Of a stretch of DNA of 64,000 bases, positions 41,786 through 50,261 are shown one piece after another (position 1 is the stretch's first letter; the number at the start of each line of letters is the position of its first letter). The translations under genes were made by a program, and so were the position numbers. The DNA is taken from contig NZ_MDCR01000161.1 in assembly GCF_001723055.1 (NCBI RefSeq), forward strand, positions 1 to 64,000, given 5' to 3'. A model generated the notes under the pieces. It was given only the letters and a program-made list of their open reading frames with translations, was not told the DNA's origin and ran no database searches. This DNA is from Streptomyces niveus (lineage in GTDB: Bacteria; Actinomycetota; Actinomycetes; Streptomycetales; Streptomycetaceae).

Positions 41786-42814
41786 ATGAACAGAAGGCCC
41801 CTGAAGCTGGCCGGCATCCCCGCCGTCGCCGTCGCCGCCGCTCTCCTCGCCGCGTGCAGCCCCGGCTCCTCCGAGTCGGCGAAGACATCGGCCGACGGCA
41901 CCAAGAAGGTCACCATCCAGATCGACGGCGCCGCGGTGCCGTACTACGCACCGCTGTACGCGGCCAAGGAGCAGGGGTACTTCTCCGACGCGGGCCTGGA
42001 CGTCGAGTTCACCTACGCCCAGGGCTCCGACATCGTGAAGAACGTGGCGTCGGGCAACGTCGACTTCGGCTTCCCGAACGGCGACTCGGTCGTCACCGCG
42101 TACGGCAAGGGCATCAAGACCAAGGTCGTGCACACCACGTACCAGCAGGGCATCGGCGCGCTGCTGTCGCAGCCCTCGGCGAACATCAAGTCCCCCGCCG
42201 ACCTGAAGGGCAAGACCGTCGCGGTCACCGACCTCGGCAGCCCGAACTACATCCAGCTCCAGGCGATGCTGGAGAGCGCCGGACTGAAGCTGTCCGACGT
42301 CAAGGTCCGCACCCTGGGCACCGGCGTCATCGTGGACGCGCTGAAGAACGGGCAGGTCGACGCGATCGTCTTCTCGCGCCTGCGCTACTACGCGCTCCAG
42401 TCCGCCGGGGTCGACGTGAACCAGATACTCAGCGACAAGTACCTGCCCTCCTTCGGCAACGTCGTCATCGCCGGCGAGGACAAGGTGAAGAACGACCCGG
42501 ACACGGTCAAGGCGTTCGACAAGGCGCTGAACAGCGGCATCGAGTACACCGTCAAGAACCCGCGCGCGGCCGTCGACATGTCCGTCCAGAAGTACGCCAC
42601 CTCCTTCAAGGGCCAGGAGAAGGAGATCACCACGATCGTCGAGGACCTCTTCGCCAAGAGCCTGTGGCAGTCGGCCAACACCGAGAAGAACGGCCTGGGC
42701 TCCCCGGACCTCGCCCGCTGGCAGCAGGCCATCGACTCCCAGAAGGAGTTCAAGCTCCTCGACTCGTCCTTCGACGCCGGTGACCTGGTGGTGAAGCCGA
42801 ATGACCTCGGCTGA
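41786..42814 (+). CDS. NMT1/THI5-like solute-binding lipoprotein
   Basis: A 342-residue lipoprotein. Signal peptide with lipobox LLAAC (Cys around residue 24), then an NMT1-type domain: YYAPLYAAKEQGYFSDAGLD, the ligand loop around NGDSVVTAYGKG, and VAVTDLGSPNYIQLQAML. Members bind pyrimidine precursors, riboflavin, nitrate or sulfonates. With the adjacent dihydroorotate and hydantoinase-type enzymes, a pyrimidine or orotate-like ligand is the best guess (inference). A consensus AAGGAAA lies upstream of the ATG. Overlaps permease 2 by 14 bp. Confidence 0.88.
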   Translation: MNRRPLKLAGIPAVAVAAALLAACSPGSSESAKTSADGTKKVTIQIDGAAVPYYAPLYAAKEQGYFSDAGLDVEFTYAQGSDIVKNVASGNVDFGFPNGDSVVTAYGKGIKTKVVHTTYQQGIGALLSQPSANIKSPADLKGKTVAVTDLGSPNYIQLQAMLESAGLKLSDVKVRTLGTGVIVDALKNGQVDAIVFSRLRYYALQSAGVDVNQILSDKYLPSFGNVVIAGEDKVKNDPDTVKAFDKALNSGIEYTVKNPRAAVDMSVQKYATSFKGQEKEITTIVEDLFAKSLWQSANTEKNGLGSPDLARWQQAIDSQKEFKLLDSSFDAGDLVVKPNDLG

Positions 42815-43595
42815 GGCGCCCGCCCGTACCGGCCGGACGGCCGACGCCGTCCGGCCGGTGGTGGTCGGCACGCTGTCCCTGCTGGCCGGCGTCGGGCTCT
42901 GGTGGCTGGTCACGGTGGCCTTCGGGATACCGGCCTACAAGCTGCCGAGCCCGGTCGCGGTGGCCGAGCACGCCTGGCAGCTGACCGCGGACGACGTGCT
43001 CACGGTGCACGTCCAGCAGACGCTGGCCGAGGTCGCGCAGGGTGTACTGATCGGCGCGGTGGCCGGGGTCGTCCTGGCGATCCTCTTCACCCGCGTGCCG
43101 CTGGTCGAACGGCTGCTGATGCCGCTCGTCATCGTGGCGCAGGTGACCCCGAAGATCTCGATCGCTCCGCTGATCGTGCTCTGGCTGGGCCTGGGCGTCG
43201 GCTCCAAGATCGCCCTCGTGGCCCTGGTGTCGTTCTACCCCGTCATGATCAACATGGTGACGCGGCTGCGGTCCGTGCCCAAGGGCGTCGACGACCTGGC
43301 CCGCCTGCTGCGTATCGGACCGGTCGCCAGAGCCGTGAAGATCGACCTGCCGTACAGCCTGCCGGCCATCGCCGTGGGTCTGCGCCTGGGGGTTCTCCAG
43401 GCGGTGACGGCGGCGGTCATCGGCGAGTTCATCGGGGCGCAGTCGGGGCTGGGCTACCTGGAGAAGCAGGCACAGGACAACGACGACATCAAGCTCGTGA
43501 TCATCTGCCTCGGGCTGCTCTGTCTCATGGCGTGGGTGATGTACGCGCTGATCGGCTGGGCCGAGCGCAAGCTCACCGAGCGATTCGGCGGCTGA
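42801..43595 (+). CDS. ABC importer permease 2
   Basis: A 264-residue BPD_transp_1 permease, six helices, EAA-type loop around MVTRLRSVPKGVDDLARLLR. It is a paralogue of permease 1 in the same operon. Having two different permeases with one ATPase suggests a heterodimeric channel, less usual for this family, which often uses a homodimer. Confidence 0.88.
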   Translation: MTSAEAPARTGRTADAVRPVVVGTLSLLAGVGLWWLVTVAFGIPAYKLPSPVAVAEHAWQLTADDVLTVHVQQTLAEVAQGVLIGAVAGVVLAILFTRVPLVERLLMPLVIVAQVTPKISIAPLIVLWLGLGVGSKIALVALVSFYPVMINMVTRLRSVPKGVDDLARLLRIGPVARAVKIDLPYSLPAIAVGLRLGVLQAVTAAVIGEFIGAQSGLGYLEKQAQDNDDIKLVIICLGLLCLMAWVMYALIGWAERKLTERFGG

Positions 43596-43662
43596 CACGC
43601 GGCGACCACGGCACACTCCCCGCCCCCTTTCCTCGATCCCTCTGACGCAGAAGGCAGGCCCC

Positions 43663-44640
43663 ATGACGGAGGTTCAGGACCACAGTCCCGCGGCGCTCGA
43701 CGACCGCGACCGGCATTTCGCGGACCACGCCGCGTACGGGACCGATCTCGGGGTCTCGCTGGGCGCGCTGCGGCTGGCCAATCCCGTCATGCCCGCGTCC
43801 GGCTGCTTCGGTCCCGAACTGGCCGGTCTCCTGCCGGTGCACGAGCTGGGCGCGGTGGTCACCAAGACCCTGTTCTCACAGCGGCGTTCCGGCAACCCCT
43901 CGCACCGGCTCACCGAGAGCGCCCAGGGGATGCTGAACAGCGTCGGCATCCCCAGTCCGGGCTCGGCGGAGTTCATCCGTACGGTGCTGCCCCGCTACCG
44001 GTCCTTCGGGGTCCCCGTCGTGGTGAGCGTCGGGGGTCTTGCCGTGGAGGAGTACCTGCGGATCACGGAGGAACTCGCCGACGTCCGCTGCGAGGCGCTG
44101 GAGGTGAACGTCTCCTGCCCGAACCTTGAGCACGGCGGGCTCGCCATCGGAACGGACGCGGCGACCGTGGAGCGCGTCGTCTCCGGTGTCGTGGCACGGA
44201 CCTCGCTGCCCGTCATCGTCAAACTGACGCCGAACGTGACGTCGATCGGCGACATCGCGCGGGCCGCCGAGCAGGCGGGCGCGACCGCCGTGACCGTCGC
44301 CAACACCTTCCCCGGCATGGCCATCGACCTGGAGGGGCGGAGCGCGGTGCTGGGCAACGGGGTGGGGGGACTGTCCGGCCCCGCGGTACGGCCCATGGTG
44401 CTGCGGCTGGTGTGGCAGGCCGCCGCGGCCGTCCGGATACCCGTCGTCGGATGCGGCGGCGTCAGCACCGCGCGGGACGTCCTGGAGTTCGTACTGGCCG
44501 GGGCCACCGCCGTACAGATGGGCACCGCGACGTTCACCCGCCCGTACGCGATGACCCAGGTCCTGCGGGACCTCGACGCCCTGTGCCACGAACTCGGCAT
44601 CGCCCGCCTCGCGGACGTACGGGGCACGGTGCGGATCTGA
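43663..44640 (+). CDS. pyrD: class 1B dihydroorotate dehydrogenase catalytic subunit
   Basis: A 325-residue FMN TIM-barrel protein. The catalytic loop EVNVSCPN (Cys in the position of the class 1 base, about residue 150), the MLNSVGIPSPG region, VKLTPNVTSIGDIA and the phosphate-binding GCGGVSTARDVLEFVLAGA match class 1B enzymes. These convert dihydroorotate to orotate or the reverse using NAD with a PyrK-type partner, which is encoded at 47134. Streptomyces normally make pyrimidines with the membrane class 2 enzyme elsewhere, so this is an extra, probably catabolic copy (inference). Symbol by family only. Confidence 0.85.
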   Translation: MTEVQDHSPAALDDRDRHFADHAAYGTDLGVSLGALRLANPVMPASGCFGPELAGLLPVHELGAVVTKTLFSQRRSGNPSHRLTESAQGMLNSVGIPSPGSAEFIRTVLPRYRSFGVPVVVSVGGLAVEEYLRITEELADVRCEALEVNVSCPNLEHGGLAIGTDAATVERVVSGVVARTSLPVIVKLTPNVTSIGDIARAAEQAGATAVTVANTFPGMAIDLEGRSAVLGNGVGGLSGPAVRPMVLRLVWQAAAAVRIPVVGCGGVSTARDVLEFVLAGATAVQMGTATFTRPYAMTQVLRDLDALCHELGIARLADVRGTVRI

Positions 44641-44700
44641 CCTCGTACGTCCCGACCACGCGCGCTCTCCACAGACCGTCGTCCCATCCACGGAGCCCCC

Positions 44701-45363
44701 ATGAACCTCGCCCAGGTCCTGCGTACGGCACCTGACGCCCCCAGCGCCTTCCAGAGCGCCCGGCAACGAAGCGCCGAACTGTACGCCGACATAATCGCGG
44801 TGGCCCCCGGCGGCGACGGCCGCGTCGACATCGAAGCCGTCCAGAGCAGGCCCTCGATCCTGCGCCGAACCGCCGCGCTGCTGTCCGAAGCGCTCCCGCC
44901 CGGCACCGACCGGTTGGTGTGCGCGGCCCCCGACGGCATCGCCGTCACCACCGCCCTGGCCCTGCACACGGGGCTGCCGTTCGCGACGGTCACCGGTACC
45001 GGGGACGACGCCCGGCTGACCGGCGAGGCGCACGCGGGCGAACACGCGGTCGTCGTCGTGCCGTTGGTGGGCGCGGCTCCGGGCGCGCCGCAGGACGCGG
45101 CTCCGGGCCCGGCCCAGGACGCGGCTCCGGGCCCGGCACAGGGCGCGGCGCCAGTGGTACGCGCCGCCCTCGACGCCGGGATGCGGGTCTCCCACGTCCT
45201 CAGCGTGCTCGACAGCGGCAGTGGGAGCGGCGACCGCAGCGTGGCGGACGTACTCCGGGAACAGTACGAAGTACGGTTCCACGCGCTCTTCCCCGCCCAC
45301 TCCGCCCCGCCCACCTTCTCCGCGTTCTCCACCACCGACCAGAAAGAGGTGGATCCCCGATGA
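44701..45363 (+). CDS. degenerate phosphoribosyltransferase-fold protein A
   Basis: A 220-residue protein aligned by eye with orotate phosphoribosyltransferases: VDIEAVQSRPSILRRTAALL and DRLVCAAPDGIAVTTALALH, then the strand HAVVVVPLVG. Where a real enzyme has the PRPP loop (two Asp then Thr-Gly-Gly), this protein has VPLVGAAPG followed by an expanded Ala-Pro-Gln-Asp repeat. Catalysis is therefore doubtful. It lies between the dehydrogenase and a second, similarly degenerate protein (ATGA overlap), so the two may form a complex that binds pyrimidines or controls the pathway (inference). Confidence 0.55.
   Translation: MNLAQVLRTAPDAPSAFQSARQRSAELYADIIAVAPGGDGRVDIEAVQSRPSILRRTAALLSEALPPGTDRLVCAAPDGIAVTTALALHTGLPFATVTGTGDDARLTGEAHAGEHAVVVVPLVGAAPGAPQDAAPGPAQDAAPGPAQGAAPVVRAALDAGMRVSHVLSVLDSGSGSGDRSVADVLREQYEVRFHALFPAHSAPPTFSAFSTTDQKEVDPR
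45072..45151 (+). repeat. 24-bp tandem repeat within the PRT-fold gene
   Basis: A unit of CAGGACGCGGCTCCGGGC plus CCGGCC recurs about two and a half times in frame, coding Ala/Pro/Gln/Asp residues exactly where the PRPP loop would be. Confidence 0.8.
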
Positions 45364-45839
45364 CCGAAAGCACCTCCGCGATTCTCTCCGGCGTCCGTGA
45401 ACTCGGCGCGGCCACGGACGCGTACGGCACCACCCTGAACACGCAGGTCTCCCCGGCCGCGGCCGACCTCATCGGGCGGGCCGTCGCCGACGCCGTACGC
45501 GACCTGGCGCCGGACCGCGTCTCGGTGTGGGAGAGCGGCGACGAAGCCGTGCTCGCCCACATCGTGGCCCTCGCGACGGGCGCGACCGTCGTACGGGTCG
45601 CCGACGAGTCCGGCATCACCTCCGTCACCCCGGCGATCACCCCCGGCGACCGGGTCGTGCTGCTGGCGACCGCCTGGGAACCGCGCCGGCTCCAGACGAT
45701 GCTCGGCCTGCTGCGCGGCGGTGGCGCCGAGGTGACGGCGGTGGCCGCCGTCCTGCACACGCCGGCGCTCGACGCGGCGGGTTCCGTACCCGTGGTGTCG
45801 CTGCTCTCCGAGGCGGAAGCCTCATCGGCCGGGCTCTGA
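45360..45839 (+). CDS. degenerate phosphoribosyltransferase-fold protein B
   Basis: A 159-residue protein with the order of elements of a PRT domain: DRVSVWESGDEAVLAHIVA, then TPGDRVVLLATAWEPRRLQT and LLRGGGAEVTAVAAVL, which mirrors the strand-loop-helix of orotate PRTs. The acidic DD..TGG PRPP motif is replaced by ATAWEPRR. It overlaps protein A at ATGA and the carbamoylase start by one base, so A, B and the carbamoylase are coupled. Probably non-catalytic partner or ligand sensor. Confidence 0.5.
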   Translation: MTESTSAILSGVRELGAATDAYGTTLNTQVSPAAADLIGRAVADAVRDLAPDRVSVWESGDEAVLAHIVALATGATVVRVADESGITSVTPAITPGDRVVLLATAWEPRRLQTMLGLLRGGGAEVTAVAAVLHTPALDAAGSVPVVSLLSEAEASSAGL

Positions 45840-47137
45840 TGAGCGCACCGATACCCGCCGCTCTCGACCGCGCCGACGCCGACCGGCTCCGAACGCACCT
45901 GGACACCTTCGCCGGAATGTCGGAGCCGGGCGGGGGCGCCGGCGTCACCCGCCTCGCCTACACGCCGCTGGAGCGCGCGGCCCATGACGTATACGCGTCG
46001 CACATGCGGGCGCTCGGCCTCGGCGTACATACGGACACGGCCGGCAACACGATCGCCGAACTGCCCGGTACGAACCCCGGACTGCCGGGCCTGGGCACCG
46101 GTTCCCATCTCGACAGCGTGCCGGGAGCCGGCGCGTACGACGGCATAGCCGGGGTGGTCGCGGCGATGGAGGTGGCACGGCTGTTCGTCTCCGGCGGGGT
46201 CCGGCTCACCCGGCCGGTCCGCTTCGTGGCCTTCGCCGCCGAGGAGGGAGCCCGCTTCGGGCAGGCGTGCACGGGCAGCCGGATCGTCGCGGGGCTGACC
46301 GGCCCCGCCGACCTGGCGGCCAAACAGGACGCCGACGGCGTATCGCTGGCGCGGGCCATGACCGCCGTGGGCCTCGACCCGAACGACACCGAGGCGGCCC
46401 GCTGGCGCGGCGAGGACTGGGCCGCCTTCCTCGAACTGCACATCGAGCAGGGCTCCTTGCTGGCTTCCGAGTCCGTGCCCGTCGGACTGGTCGACCTGAT
46501 CTCGGGCAGTACCCGGCTGCGCCTCGATCTCACCGGACGGGCCTCGCACACCGGGGGAACGCCGATGCGGATGAGGGCCGACGCGATGGCCGCGGCGGCG
46601 GAGGTCATCCTGATGATCGAGACCCTCGCCAACGACAGCCGTCATCACGGCACCCGCGCGACCGTCGGACGCATGCACGCCTCGCCCGGGTCCCTGACCA
46701 CGATCGCCGGGAGCGCGGAGGTGTATGTCGACGTCCGGGACGTCGACAACGACCGGCAGCGGCTGACCGCGGCGGAGATCGTCGACAGCGCGCAGAACAT
46801 CTGCTCGCGGCGCGGGATCGGCTGCGAGTCCCGGCTGCTGGCCGACGCCTCCCCCGTCATCCTCCCCAGATGGCTCCGGGACACGGTCGCGGAGGCCGCG
46901 ACGGCGGCCGGGATCGCGCACCGGGTCATGCCCAGCGGGGCCAGCCACGACGCGCAGATGATCAACCACGTGGTGCCCACCGGCATGATCTTCGTGCCCA
47001 GTCACAACGGAGGGGTCAGCCACAGTCCCGAGGAACTGACGCGTCCGGCCGAACTCGCCGTAGGCACCGACATCCTGGCATCGGGTCTTCTGCGACTCGA
47101 CGCCCGGCTGTCCGCACAGGAGGCCACCGCAGCATGA
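45839..47137 (+). CDS. M20 N-carbamoyl-L-amino acid hydrolase (ureidosuccinase candidate)
   Basis: A 432-residue M20 peptidase-fold amidohydrolase of the allantoate amidohydrolase/carbamoylase group. Metal ligands visible: GSHLDSVPGAGAYDG (His and Asp), the EE pair in AAEEGARF, ELHIEQG, and SHSPEE near the C-terminus. These enzymes cut N-carbamoyl amino acids to amino acid, ammonia and CO2. With a dihydroorotase next door, N-carbamoyl-L-aspartate is the natural substrate, yielding aspartate (inference). ATG shares its A with the TGA of the previous gene. Confidence 0.85.
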   Translation: MSAPIPAALDRADADRLRTHLDTFAGMSEPGGGAGVTRLAYTPLERAAHDVYASHMRALGLGVHTDTAGNTIAELPGTNPGLPGLGTGSHLDSVPGAGAYDGIAGVVAAMEVARLFVSGGVRLTRPVRFVAFAAEEGARFGQACTGSRIVAGLTGPADLAAKQDADGVSLARAMTAVGLDPNDTEAARWRGEDWAAFLELHIEQGSLLASESVPVGLVDLISGSTRLRLDLTGRASHTGGTPMRMRADAMAAAAEVILMIETLANDSRHHGTRATVGRMHASPGSLTTIAGSAEVYVDVRDVDNDRQRLTAAEIVDSAQNICSRRGIGCESRLLADASPVILPRWLRDTVAEAATAAGIAHRVMPSGASHDAQMINHVVPTGMIFVPSHNGGVSHSPEELTRPAELAVGTDILASGLLRLDARLSAQEATAA

Positions 47138-48027
47138 ACACCCCCCTCGACACGGAGGCCGGCATACCGGTCCGGGACAGCGTGACACCGCTGTCCGACG
47201 GCGGGACCAGGACCGGGGCCGGACTGCCCGCCCCGACCTGGCACCGTGCCCGGGTCCTCGTCTCCACCCCGTACGGCCGGGGCTATCACTTTCTGCGCCT
47301 GGAGGCACCGAGCATCGCCCGGACGTGCCAGGCGGGACAGTTCGTGATGCTGACGGCCGCCCGGGACGGCGACGACGGCCCGGTCCTGCCGCGCCCCATG
47401 GCCGTGTACGGCCGCGACCCGCGGGCCGGCACCATCGACATCCTCCTCGGAGTGGTCGGCGACGGCACCCGCCGGCTGGCCTCCTTCGGGCCGGACGAGC
47501 GCATGCTGGTCGTGGGGCCGCTGGGCCAGGGCTTCCGGCTTGCCCCGCGAACGCGGCGTGTCCTGCTGGTCGGACGGGGCATCGGGACCTGCTCGCTGAC
47601 CACGGTCGCCCAGGAGTGCGCCGGGACGGACGTCGAGATCGTCGCCGTGGCCAGCGGCAGAAGCGCGGACAGGGTCGTGGGCGCGGACGTCTACCGGGCG
47701 GCCGGGGTGACACGGCTGCACGAGGTCACCGACGACACCGGCGCCAGCGACGTGGCCCGGCTCCGGGACCTGCTGACGGCGGACCTCGACCAGGCACCTC
47801 CGCAGCAGATCATGACGTGCGGTTCGGAGCGGCTGGCCCGGCTCTGCGAGGAGCTCGGCCGGCGCTGGTCGGCGGACGTCCAGGTGTCACTGGAAGCCCA
47901 TATGGCCTGCGGCCTGGGGTACTGCCACGGCTGCGCCACCGGGACCAGAAGCGGCCCCGAGGAGTCCCCGCTGATCTGCGCGGACGGCCCGGTCTTCCGC
48001 CTCTCACGGCAGGACGCGGAGCGGTGA
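47134..48027 (+). CDS. pyrK: PyrK-type dihydroorotate dehydrogenase electron-transfer subunit
   Basis: A 297-residue FAD/NAD(P)-binding reductase. The FAD loop RPMAVYG, the NAD-site start LLVGRGIGTCSL and a C-terminal 2Fe-2S site C-x4-C-x2-C-x14-C (ACGLGYCHGCATG, then CADGPVF) are present; this cysteine spacing is that of PyrK. It channels electrons between NAD(H) and the FMN subunit at 43663. The ATG overlaps the carbamoylase stop and the stop overlaps the dihydroorotase GTG, so the subunits are made together. Symbol by family only. Confidence 0.85.
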   Translation: MNTPLDTEAGIPVRDSVTPLSDGGTRTGAGLPAPTWHRARVLVSTPYGRGYHFLRLEAPSIARTCQAGQFVMLTAARDGDDGPVLPRPMAVYGRDPRAGTIDILLGVVGDGTRRLASFGPDERMLVVGPLGQGFRLAPRTRRVLLVGRGIGTCSLTTVAQECAGTDVEIVAVASGRSADRVVGADVYRAAGVTRLHEVTDDTGASDVARLRDLLTADLDQAPPQQIMTCGSERLARLCEELGRRWSADVQVSLEAHMACGLGYCHGCATGTRSGPEESPLICADGPVFRLSRQDAER

Positions 48028-49337
48028 ACGGCCCTGCCGGGACGACGATCCTGCGAGGCGTACGGCCGCTGGGCGGCGCGCCGCGGGACGTGACCGTACG
48101 CGGCAGCCGTATCGCCGCCGTGACGCCACCCGGGAACGGGTCCTCCGACGGCACGGCGGCCGACTGCGACGGGCTGATCATGCTGCCCGCCCTGGTGGAT
48201 CTCCACACCCACCTGCGCGAGCCCGGTGACACGCCCTCGGAGACCATCGCGAGCGGCACGAGGGCGGCGGCGCACGGCGGCTACTCCGACGTGCTCGCCA
48301 TGGCCAACTGCGTACCGGTGACCGACAGTCCGGAGCGCGTACGGCACATCGTCGAGCGGGCGGCGCGCACCGCGTCCTGCCGGGTGCATCCGGTGGGGGC
48401 CGTCACCGGCGGGCTCGCCGGCCGCGAGCTCGCGCCGCTCGACGCCATGGCCGCGGCGGGCGCCGTGATGTTCTCCGACGACGGCGTCTGTGTCGACGAT
48501 CCCGCCCTGCTGGTACGGGCGTTGGAGGCGGCCCGCCGTACCGGAACCCTCGTCGCCCAGCACGCGCAGTGCCCGCGCCTCGTGGAGCGGGGCCAGGTCA
48601 ACGCCGGCGCGGCGGCGCGGGCCACCGGTCTGCCGCCCTGGCCGGCGACGGGCGAGGAGACGATCGTCGCCCGTGACGTGGTGCTGGCCGGGGCCACCGG
48701 CGGACGTCTGCACATCTGTCACGTCTCCACGGCGGGCACCGTCGAGATCGTCAGGTGGGCCAAGTCGCGCGGCTGGCCCGTAACGGCCGAGGTGACACCC
48801 CACCACCTGCTGCTCACCGATCTGATGACGCGCGACGCCGACCCTCTGCACAAGGTGAACCCGCCGCTGCGCGGCGCGCGGGACGTGGCGGCGCTGCGCG
48901 CGGCCCTGCGCGACGGGACCATCGACGCCGTCGCCACCGACCACGCCCCGCACACCGCGTCGAGCAAGGACAACCACTGGTGCGAGGCGCCCTTCGGCAT
49001 GCTGGGCCTGGAGACAGCGCTCCCGGTGGTCGCGGAGGCCCTGGGCGCCGGGGGCGAACCGGACTGGGACCTCGTGGCCGCGGTGATGTCGACACGTCCC
49101 GCCCGTATCGCGGGCCTCGCCGACGTGGCGGGGCGACCGTTGCGGGCGGGGGAGCCGGCGACGTTCACCCTGGTGGATCCCCGGGCCGACTGGCGGGTGG
49201 ACCGGACCGAGTCGGTCAGCGCGTCCGACAACACCCCGTTCCACGGCATGACGTTCCGCCATCGCGTGGTCGCGACCGTGGTCGAGGGCCGCGTCACCGC
49301 CGACATCGACCACAGACTGGCCTCCGCCACCGGCTGA
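48024..49337 (+). CDS. dihydroorotase (class I/PyrC type)
   Basis: A 437-residue amidohydrolase. Zinc ligands: DLHTHLREPG (first His pair, about residues 57-66), Asp in MFSDDGVCV, QHAQCPR, HICHVST and DAVATDHAPH near residue 311. HKVNPPLR and the substrate loop are also present. This is the full-length class I enzyme, reversible between dihydroorotate and N-carbamoyl-L-aspartate; hydantoinase activity is a possible alternative. It is the last gene of the operon and overlaps the upstream GTGA. In a synthetic operon one would expect carB/pyrB; these are absent and an amidohydrolase is present instead. Confidence 0.88.
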   Translation: MNGPAGTTILRGVRPLGGAPRDVTVRGSRIAAVTPPGNGSSDGTAADCDGLIMLPALVDLHTHLREPGDTPSETIASGTRAAAHGGYSDVLAMANCVPVTDSPERVRHIVERAARTASCRVHPVGAVTGGLAGRELAPLDAMAAAGAVMFSDDGVCVDDPALLVRALEAARRTGTLVAQHAQCPRLVERGQVNAGAAARATGLPPWPATGEETIVARDVVLAGATGGRLHICHVSTAGTVEIVRWAKSRGWPVTAEVTPHHLLLTDLMTRDADPLHKVNPPLRGARDVAALRAALRDGTIDAVATDHAPHTASSKDNHWCEAPFGMLGLETALPVVAEALGAGGEPDWDLVAAVMSTRPARIAGLADVAGRPLRAGEPATFTLVDPRADWRVDRTESVSASDNTPFHGMTFRHRVVATVVEGRVTADIDHRLASATG

Positions 49338-49351
49338 GCCGATGCCCCGCT

Positions 49352-50161
49352 TCAGGGCTTTCTGGCAACCGCCCCGTACATGGCGATGTCGCGGCCGTCG
49401 ACCCCGGCCTGTTCAGGACCCGGGTGCCAGGTGTGCACCTGGGTGACTCCGGGCTCCTCCAGTTCCAGCCCGTCGAAGAACGACGTCGCGGTCGGGAGAT
49501 CGCGGAGCGCCATGGGCATGTTCTGCTGCCGGTACTCCTGCGCCACCCGGTTGACCTCCTCCGGCGCGAAGTCGGCGGTGCCGATGGTCATCGCCAGATA
49601 GCTGCCGGACGGCAGCGGGTCCAGCAGCCGCTTGACCAGGCGCCGGTCGTCCGGAGGCAGGATGAAGTGCAGGATGCCGATCAGCATCAGGCCGACGGGC
49701 CGGCTCAGATCGATGAGGTCGCGGAACTCGGGGCTCTCCAGAATGGTGTCGGGGTCGTGCATGTCGGCGTCGACGTACGCGGTGGCCCCTTCGGGCGTGC
49801 TCTGGAGCAGGGCGCGGGCGTGGGCGAGGACGACGGGGTCGTTGTCGACGTAGACCACGTGCGATTCCGGCGCCACCTCCTGCACGACCTCGTGCAGGTT
49901 GGGCGAGGTCGGCAGACCGGTCCCGACGTCGAGGAACTGGCGGATGCCGCGCTCCTGGGCGAGGAAGCGGCCGGCGCGGTGCATGAACCGGCGGTTCTCC
50001 ATCATGTGGACGGGCAGGGCGGGCCAGTGCCGGCACATGGCCTTGCCCGCTTCGACGTCGACGGGGTAGTGATCCTTGCCGCCGAGGATGTAGTCGTACA
50101 CCCGGGCCGAGTGGGCGCGCGAGGTGGCGAGTCCGCTCTGTCGATCCTGCGGAGCATTCAT
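49352..50161 (-). CDS. SAM-dependent methyltransferase (DUF574-type)
   Basis: A 269-residue protein of the actinobacterial SAM methyltransferase DUF574 family. It has SAHSARVYDYILGGKDHYPV at residues 14-33, the SAM motif QFLDVGTGLPT (about residues 77-87) and VVYVDNDPVVLAHARAL. These are numerous in Streptomyces and usually not assigned. ATG at 50161 chosen because the conserved RVYDYxLGGKD stretch starts soon after. Convergent with the dihydroorotase gene. Confidence 0.88.
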   Translation of the reverse strand: MNAPQDRQSGLATSRAHSARVYDYILGGKDHYPVDVEAGKAMCRHWPALPVHMMENRRFMHRAGRFLAQERGIRQFLDVGTGLPTSPNLHEVVQEVAPESHVVYVDNDPVVLAHARALLQSTPEGATAYVDADMHDPDTILESPEFRDLIDLSRPVGLMLIGILHFILPPDDRRLVKRLLDPLPSGSYLAMTIGTADFAPEEVNRVAQEYRQQNMPMALRDLPTATSFFDGLELEEPGVTQVHTWHPGPEQAGVDGRDIAMYGAVARKP

Positions 50162-50261
50162 GCGGCGCCTCTTTCGGGTCAAGGACGGCTCACCAACGGT
50201 ACAAACGTGTCATTACGGGCGCAAGTGAGGCGGCGTTCGGCCGGTTGGAGAAGCCGGGGCG

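Noticed and set aside
43663-49337. Ordinary pyrimidine biosynthesis operon
   Set aside because: carA, carB, pyrB and a functional PRPP motif are missing, while an importer and an N-carbamoyl amino acid hydrolase are present, which points to catabolism.
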